Shown here: piece after piece, positions 49,739-54,515 of the stretch
How positions within the stretch are numbered: position 1 is the stretch's first letter
Layout of the letters: the number at the start of each line of letters is the position of its first letter
NCBI GenBank assembly: GCA_036821485.1
Contig: DAISJM010000021.1
Location: 1-54,515, forward strand
Source of the DNA: DAISJM01 sp036821485
GTDB taxonomy: Bacteria > Verrucomicrobiota > Kiritimatiellia > CAIQIC01 > JAGNIJ01
Length of the DNA: 54,515 nt
Reading direction: 5' to 3'
Made by a program: the position numbers and the translations under genes
Notes under the pieces: generated by a model
The model's input: only the letters and a program-made list of their open reading frames with translations
Databases searched by the model: none
What the model was told of the DNA's origin: nothing

Positions 49739-52596
49739 GGCTTTTTCAGCACCTCCGCCAGGTAGCGGCCGGTGTGGGAAGTCGCGGATGCCGCCACCTG
49801 CTCCGGCGTACCCACCGCCACAATCCGTCCTCCAGCATCGCCACCTTCCGGGCCGAGATCAATCACGTAATCCGCAGTCTTGATCACGTCGAGGTTGTGC
49901 TCGATCACCACCAGCGTATTTCCCGCGTCGCGCAGCCGTTCGAGCACTTGCAGCAGCCGGTGCACGTCCGCAAAATGCAGCCCCGTGGTCGGCTCGTCCA
50001 ACAGGTACAGCGTTCGCCCCGTGCCCTTCTTGCTCAACTCCGACGAAAGCTTCACGCGCTGCGCCTCACCACCCGACAACGTCGTCGCCGGCTGCCCCAG
50101 TTGCAGGTAGCCGAGCCCGACTTCGGACAGCGTCCGCAGCTTCCGCTCAATGCCCGGCACCATCCGGAAAAACTCGAGCGATTCGTCGATCGTCATCGAC
50201 AGCACTTCCGCGATGTTGCGCCCGTTGTAGCGCACCTCCAGCGTCTCGCGATTGTAACGCTGACCGCGACACTGCTCGCACGTGACGTAGACATCGGGCA
50301 GAAAATGCATTTCGATCCGCAGGATGCCGTCGCCCTTGCATGTCTCGCACCGGCCACCCTTGACATTGAAACTGTAGCGGCCCGGTCCGAAACCACGGAC
50401 GCGCGATGACGGCAGTTGCGCAAAGAGGTCACGGATGAGCGAAAATGCGCCGGTATACGTCGCCGGATTGCTCCGCGGCGTGCGGCCGATCGGCGCCTGG
50501 TCGATCACGATAACCTTGTCGAGATGATCCATCCCGACGATCTTCTTGTGCTTCCCGGGCCGGTCCTTCGCACCGTAGAACTTGCGGAACAGCGCCCGTC
50601 GCAGAATCTCGTCCACCAACGTACTCTTGCCGCTGCCCGATACGCCGGTGACGCACACCATCAACCCAAGCGGAATGCGGACGTCGATCCCCTTCAGGTT
50701 GTTCTCCGCAGCACCGAGGATGTCCAGGAACTCGCCCGACGACTTGTGCCGCCTCGCGGGAATCTCGATCTCCACCTCGCGGTTCAAATACCGCGCCGTC
50801 AGCGACCGCTTGTTCGTCAACAGTTCCGGCACCGCTCCGGCATAGACCACCTCGCCGCCATGCCGCCCCGCCCCCGGCCCGAGATCGATCACGTAATCCG
50901 CCTCGCGGATCGTCTGCTCGTCGTGCTCGACCACAATGACCGTGTTGCCGAGATTGCGCAGCCCCTTCAGCGTTTCGATCAGCTTGAGATTGTCGCGCTG
51001 ATGCAATCCGATGCTCGGTTCGTCCAGCACGTAAAGCACGCCCACCAGCCCGGCCCCGACCTGTGTCGCCAGCCGGATGCGCTGCGCCTCGCCGCCGGAA
51101 AGCGTACCGCTCTCGCGGTCCAACGTCAGGTAGTCCAACCCCACGTTGATCATAAACTGCAGCCGCTGGGTGATCTCCTTCACCACTTCGCGCGCAATCT
51201 GCTGCTCCTGTTCCGTCAGCGGCAGTTGCTGCATGAACTCCGCCGCGCGCGCGATCGACATCCCCGTCAGTTCGACAATCGACTTCCCGCCGACGCGTAC
51301 CGCCAGCGCTTCCGGCTTCAGGCGTGCGCCGTGGCAACCCGTGCAGGGCTGGCGGCTCATGAAGCCCGTAAACTTCTGCCGCATGTAATCGCTGTCCGTA
51401 TGCTCGTAGCGGCGCTTGAGATTTGGGATCACGCCTTCGAACGGCTTGGCGTACTTGTGATAGGCCCCGCCGCGCCAGAAACCGAACTCCAGTTCCTCCT
51501 CGCCCGAGCCGTACATCAGCACCTTGCGGAAAGCGGCCGGCAAGTCGCAGTACTTCGTCTCCATCTCCACGCCGAAATGCTTCGCCACCGCGCGCAACAT
51601 CCCTTTGAAGTAGATGGCCGTCCGCCGCCCTCCGCCCTTCCACGCACGCACCGCGCCATCGTCCAACGTCAGGTCCTGATCGGGCACGATGAGGTCCTCG
51701 TCGAACACCAGCATCGTCCCCAACCCGAGACAGGTTGGGCATGCACCGTAGGGACTGTTGAAGGAAAAATGCCGCGCGCTCAGCGTGTCGAAACTGATGC
51801 CGCAATGGGCACACGCGTTCTTCTCGGAGTACACCTTCTCCGCCCACACCTCGGTGGAGCCCTGCTGCGTCAACGCCAGCAGCGTGCCCTCGCCGTGCCG
51901 CAGCGCAAGTTCGACGGAGTCGGTGAGCCGCGTGCGAATCTTGTCATTCAGCACCAGCCGGTCGACCACGATATCGATGGAGTGTTTCTTCTTCTTGTCC
52001 AGCTTCGGCACGTCATCGATATCCACCAACTCGCCGTCCACGCGCACGCGGACGAAGCCCTGCTTGCGAATCGCCTCCAGGATTTCCGCATGCTCGCCCT
52101 TCCGGCCCTGCACCACGGGCGCCAACAACGCGAGCCGCGTCGGCTTCGGCAATGCCATGAGTTGGTCGACAATTCCCTCCGCGCTCTGGCGGGCAATCGG
52201 CCGGCCGCACTGATAGCAGTGAACACGCCCGATGCTGGCGTAAAGGAGACGCAGGTAATCGTGAATTTCGGTGGTCGTGGCCACGATCGATCGCGGGTTG
52301 GACCCGGCCGTCCGCTGCTCGATGGCGATCGCGGGCGAAAGCCCTTCGATGTGATCCACATCCGGCTTCTGCATCTGCTCGAGGAACTGCCGGGCGTAAG
52401 CAGAAAGGCTCTCAACGTACTTCCGCTGGCCCTCGGCATAGATGGTGTCGAACGCGAGCGACGACTTCCCGGACCCGCTGAGGCCGGTGATCACCGTCAG
52501 CGTATTCCGGGGAATCGCTACGGTAATACCCTTCAGGTTGTGCTCGCGCGCCCCTGAAACAGTTATATAATTAAGTCTTTGCTTATACTCTTCCAT
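49735..52596 (-). CDS. uvrA: Excinuclease ABC subunit A UvrA
   Basis: A 953-residue damage-recognition ATPase of nucleotide excision repair. Two ABC modules: Walker A GLSGSGKSS and GVSGSGKST, signature LSGGEAQRIRLA and LSGGEAQRVKLS, and Walker B VLDEPSIGLHQ and LLDEPTTGLHF. Zinc-finger cysteines: CYQCG, CAHCG...CPTC, CTGC and CETC...CEQC. Length is normal. ATG 52596 has no clear ribosome site. It heads the long minus-strand series ending at hisC. Confidence 0.97.
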   Translation of the reverse strand: MEEYKQRLNYITVSGAREHNLKGITVAIPRNTLTVITGLSGSGKSSLAFDTIYAEGQRKYVESLSAYARQFLEQMQKPDVDHIEGLSPAIAIEQRTAGSNPRSIVATTTEIHDYLRLLYASIGRVHCYQCGRPIARQSAEGIVDQLMALPKPTRLALLAPVVQGRKGEHAEILEAIRKQGFVRVRVDGELVDIDDVPKLDKKKKHSIDIVVDRLVLNDKIRTRLTDSVELALRHGEGTLLALTQQGSTEVWAEKVYSEKNACAHCGISFDTLSARHFSFNSPYGACPTCLGLGTMLVFDEDLIVPDQDLTLDDGAVRAWKGGGRRTAIYFKGMLRAVAKHFGVEMETKYCDLPAAFRKVLMYGSGEEELEFGFWRGGAYHKYAKPFEGVIPNLKRRYEHTDSDYMRQKFTGFMSRQPCTGCHGARLKPEALAVRVGGKSIVELTGMSIARAAEFMQQLPLTEQEQQIAREVVKEITQRLQFMINVGLDYLTLDRESGTLSGGEAQRIRLATQVGAGLVGVLYVLDEPSIGLHQRDNLKLIETLKGLRNLGNTVIVVEHDEQTIREADYVIDLGPGAGRHGGEVVYAGAVPELLTNKRSLTARYLNREVEIEIPARRHKSSGEFLDILGAAENNLKGIDVRIPLGLMVCVTGVSGSGKSTLVDEILRRALFRKFYGAKDRPGKHKKIVGMDHLDKVIVIDQAPIGRTPRSNPATYTGAFSLIRDLFAQLPSSRVRGFGPGRYSFNVKGGRCETCKGDGILRIEMHFLPDVYVTCEQCRGQRYNRETLEVRYNGRNIAEVLSMTIDESLEFFRMVPGIERKLRTLSEVGLGYLQLGQPATTLSGGEAQRVKLSSELSKKGTGRTLYLLDEPTTGLHFADVHRLLQVLERLRDAGNTLVVIEHNLDVIKTADYVIDLGPEGGDAGGRIVAVGTPEQVAASATSHTGRYLAEVLKKP

Positions 52597-52891
52597 ATGC
52601 GCCCATGAAACTGGTGTCGCCTACGCTCTCGATGACCACCATCGCCAAAACAGCCGATAGCCCGAACTCGTCATTATGCTTGTTTCCGCCGAAGATTCAA
52701 ACGCTGTTTATTATGGGCAAACGCTCCCCCACCCGACGCAGGACTGAAGTTTCTAAATCCAGCTTTAATTTCTGGGCAAAGTGACCCACGGCTAAGGCGA
52801 TTTGTGCTTCATGCCGAGGGGGAGTTGTGCTATGGGTCAAACGGCTTTTTGTACGTTACCATTTTATGGATGCTAACCGAAGGGGTGGAAC
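52597..52891. other. Intergenic region between uvrA and the OLD-family gene
   Basis: This 295-base gap between divergent genes must hold the promoters of uvrA and of the OLD-like gene. I see no gene, tRNA or clear terminator. The right part (about 52830-52890) is more AT-rich, including CTTTTTGTACGTTACC, with no convincing -35/-10 pair. Confidence 0.5.
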
Positions 52892-54515
52892 ATGATTACT
52901 CTGCGACACGTGACGATTCACAAGTTCAAATGCTTCGAGTCCGCACAAGACTTCGACGTTCATCCGAAAGTCACGGTGTTGGTGGGCAAGAACGAATCGG
53001 GCAAAACTACCGTCTTGGAGGCAATAGCGAAGTCCAATTACTTCGTCGATGATAAAGACTTCAAGTTCGAGCCGATACTCGACTATCCAAGGAAAGAAAA
53101 AAAGAAATATGACAAGGCAGGACAAGTCGGTACGGTTATCACCTGCTCGTATGAAATCTCCAAAGAACTTCTGGCGGAGATTGCTAAGGACTTAGGGCAG
53201 AACGTGTTCACCGAGGCGGAGTTTCGTTATTCGAGGAAGTACGACAACAACGCTACGTGGGAAGGCGTCTCCGTTGACTTGAAGGCTTTCTTTGATGGGA
53301 AGTTTCTTTCCCACTCCGTTACGGATGATGCATTCAAGGCAAAGATTCTCTCCGTGCGAGACCTTGCCGCATTACGCACCATAGCGAAGGATCATCCCGA
53401 CGAGCCCTTCAAGAGCTTTATCAATCATCTGGAGAAGTACTTCCAAAACGAGTATCGCTGGGCTAACCCCATTGAAGAGTATGTTGCGAGACTGTGGATA
53501 AAACCGAGACTGCCGAAGCTCATCTACTATTCCGACTACTACGCTCTGCCTTCCCGAATCAATCTTCAGGATCTGCAAAATGGCAGCTTGGAAGACGCAG
53601 GCTCAACCAAGACCGCAAAGGCTCTGCTCGAACTAGCAGACATTAACCTTTCGCAGCTGGTAAGTTCGACCAGCTTCGAGAACTACATTGCTGAACTCGA
53701 AGCAACTGCGAATGAGATAACGCAACAGTTGTTCCAGTACTGGACGACCAACAAAGATCTTCGCATTCGCTTTCAGATCGACAAGCAAATGCGAAATGGA
53801 CAACTGACGCCGATCCTCGATATCCGTGTTGAGGATTTGAAGCACATGGTATCCCTCCCATTGCGTAGCCGGAGCAAGGGCTTCAACTGGTTCTTCTCGT
53901 TCATCGTCTGGTTTAGCAAGATTCAGGAAGACAAGAAAGCCGACTATATCCTGTTACTCGATGAGCCCGGCTTGAATCTTCATGCATCCGCTCAGGACGA
54001 CTTATTGAAGTTTATCGAAGTTTTGGCGCAGGATTATCAAATCCTGTTCACGACGCACTCTCCATTCATGATCGACTCGAATCACCTAGATAGGGTCAGA
54101 ACCGTGTTTGGTGACGAACAGGGCACGACGATTTCAGACAGCCTTCAGGAACGAGACCCCGACACGCTATTTCCTCTACAAGCAGCTCTCGGATACGACA
54201 TCGCACAAAATCTCTTTATCTCAAAGCACAACCTGCTTGTGGAAGGTGCCTCCGACTTGCTCTACCTAAGCCTGATGAGCGCCGTTCTGACGGGCATGGG
54301 GCGCAAGGGGCTGGACGACGGGATCACCATTGTGCCCGTTGGAGGTCTGGACAAAGTTGCAACATTCATAGCATTGCTAAAGGGAAACAAACTTAAAGTG
54401 GCATGTCTGCTGGATTCCTTCAGTGATCAGGCTGGTAAACAAAGGCTCGACGATCTCATCCGAAAGAAAATCATCAAACAGAACAACATCCACTTCTGCC
54501 ACGAGTTCGCACAGA
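52892..54515 (+). CDS. OLD-family ATP-dependent nuclease, 5' part
   Basis: At least 541 residues, open to the right edge. N-terminal SMC/ABC-type ATPase: MITLRHVTIHKFKCF, Walker A GKNESGKTT (32-40), ABC-like signature region LRSRSKGFNWFFSF, Walker B ILLLDEPGLNLH (Asp357, Glu358) and the switch His in FTTHSPFMID. Then a TOPRIM domain: LLVEGASD (Glu451, Asp455) and LLDSFSD (Asp508, Asp512). This is the plan of OLD nucleases, including GajA of the Gabija anti-phage system. ATG 52892 follows AGGGGTGG. Codon use is more AT-rich than in neighbours, which suggests transfer. Its partner gene, if any, lies outside the window. Confidence 0.88.
   Translation, partial: MITLRHVTIHKFKCFESAQDFDVHPKVTVLVGKNESGKTTVLEAIAKSNYFVDDKDFKFEPILDYPRKEKKKYDKAGQVGTVITCSYEISKELLAEIAKDLGQNVFTEAEFRYSRKYDNNATWEGVSVDLKAFFDGKFLSHSVTDDAFKAKILSVRDLAALRTIAKDHPDEPFKSFINHLEKYFQNEYRWANPIEEYVARLWIKPRLPKLIYYSDYYALPSRINLQDLQNGSLEDAGSTKTAKALLELADINLSQLVSSTSFENYIAELEATANEITQQLFQYWTTNKDLRIRFQIDKQMRNGQLTPILDIRVEDLKHMVSLPLRSRSKGFNWFFSFIVWFSKIQEDKKADYILLLDEPGLNLHASAQDDLLKFIEVLAQDYQILFTTHSPFMIDSNHLDRVRTVFGDEQGTTISDSLQERDPDTLFPLQAALGYDIAQNLFISKHNLLVEGASDLLYLSLMSAVLTGMGRKGLDDGITIVPVGGLDKVATFIALLKGNKLKVACLLDSFSDQAGKQRLDDLIRKKIIKQNNIHFCHEFAQ

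Noticed and set aside
52597..52891. tRNA or small gene in the uvrA/OLD gap
   Set aside because: No cloverleaf, no ribosome site with a conserved frame; nothing beyond a promoter region can be supported.
1..54515. Insertion sequences, integrases or att sites
   Set aside because: No transposase or integrase motifs and no flanking direct repeats were seen, even around the his-splitting segment.

Overview
The window reads as one contig of a strictly anaerobic, fermentative, hydrogen-metabolising Gram-negative bacterium with high G+C. Two secreted proteins end in the 'YRL..(A/S)T.L....W' type of C-terminal module that is common in Verrucomicrobia/Kiritimatiellota/Lentisphaerae exoproteins, there is an ExbB-ExbD-TPR operon, and fermentative genes dominate. 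A PVC-group bacterium, perhaps Kiritimatiellota, is my best guess, but it is an inference and not proven here.

Layout. (1) 1-3161, plus strand: 3' part of pyruvate:ferredoxin oxidoreductase, a dihydroorotate-dehydrogenase-like flavoprotein and a small ferredoxin, closed by a clear intrinsic terminator. (2) 3349-11273, plus strand: a Rex operator, then rex, a membrane histidine kinase, the three subunits of a trimeric NAD-linked (probably electron-bifurcating/confurcating) [FeFe]-hydrogenase, and two near-duplicate receiver-only response regulators, all tightly packed. (3) 28417-11251, minus strand, about 17 kb of hydrogenase genes: CBS protein, the four subunits of a group 3b-type [NiFe]-hydrogenase in beta-gamma-delta-alpha order, maturation protease, hypA-B-F-C-D-E, two ferritin-like proteins, then, behind a leader with a terminator touching the Shine-Dalgarno sequence, a TM1266-type regulator, aspartate ammonia-lyase, hydF, hydG and hydE. 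(4) 28666-32764, plus: acetate kinase, phosphate acetyltransferase, and a radical SAM/SPASM protein translationally coupled to an FNR-like flavoprotein. (5) 36152-32771, minus: hisB-hisH-hisA and an M16 peptidase. (6) 36291-42459: an Ldh-family dehydrogenase (plus), a CBM20-esterase and a large parallel beta-helix exoprotein (minus), sitting between hisC and hisB. (7) 52596-42614, minus: uvrA, a TPR lipoprotein/periplasmic protein, exbB, exbD, a TonB-like protein, a membrane zinc-ribbon protein, hisD and hisC. (8) 52892-end, plus: the 5' part of an AT-richer OLD-family ATPase/TOPRIM nuclease gene, a defence-type gene.

How it fits together. PFOR makes acetyl-CoA and reduced ferredoxin; Pta and AckA turn acetyl-CoA into acetate and ATP; the trimeric [FeFe]-hydrogenase can reoxidise ferredoxin plus NADH to H2, and the cytosolic [NiFe]-hydrogenase links H2 with NAD(P)H. 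Rex, an NADH/NAD+ sensor, has a near-perfect operator at the head of the [FeFe]-hydrogenase unit. Both hydrogenase classes have their assembly genes on one continuous minus-strand block.

Most noteworthy points: the attenuator-like leader before the TM1266 regulator, with a 7-nt upstream element that could compete with the terminator stem; paired loss of the charged intramembrane residues in ExbB (Glu to Gln) and ExbD (Asp to Asn); a changed C-terminal cysteine set in HydG; an HndB-HndC fusion; two receiver-only proteins inside the hydrogenase operon; a his operon split by exoprotein genes; and the radical SAM/FNR pair.
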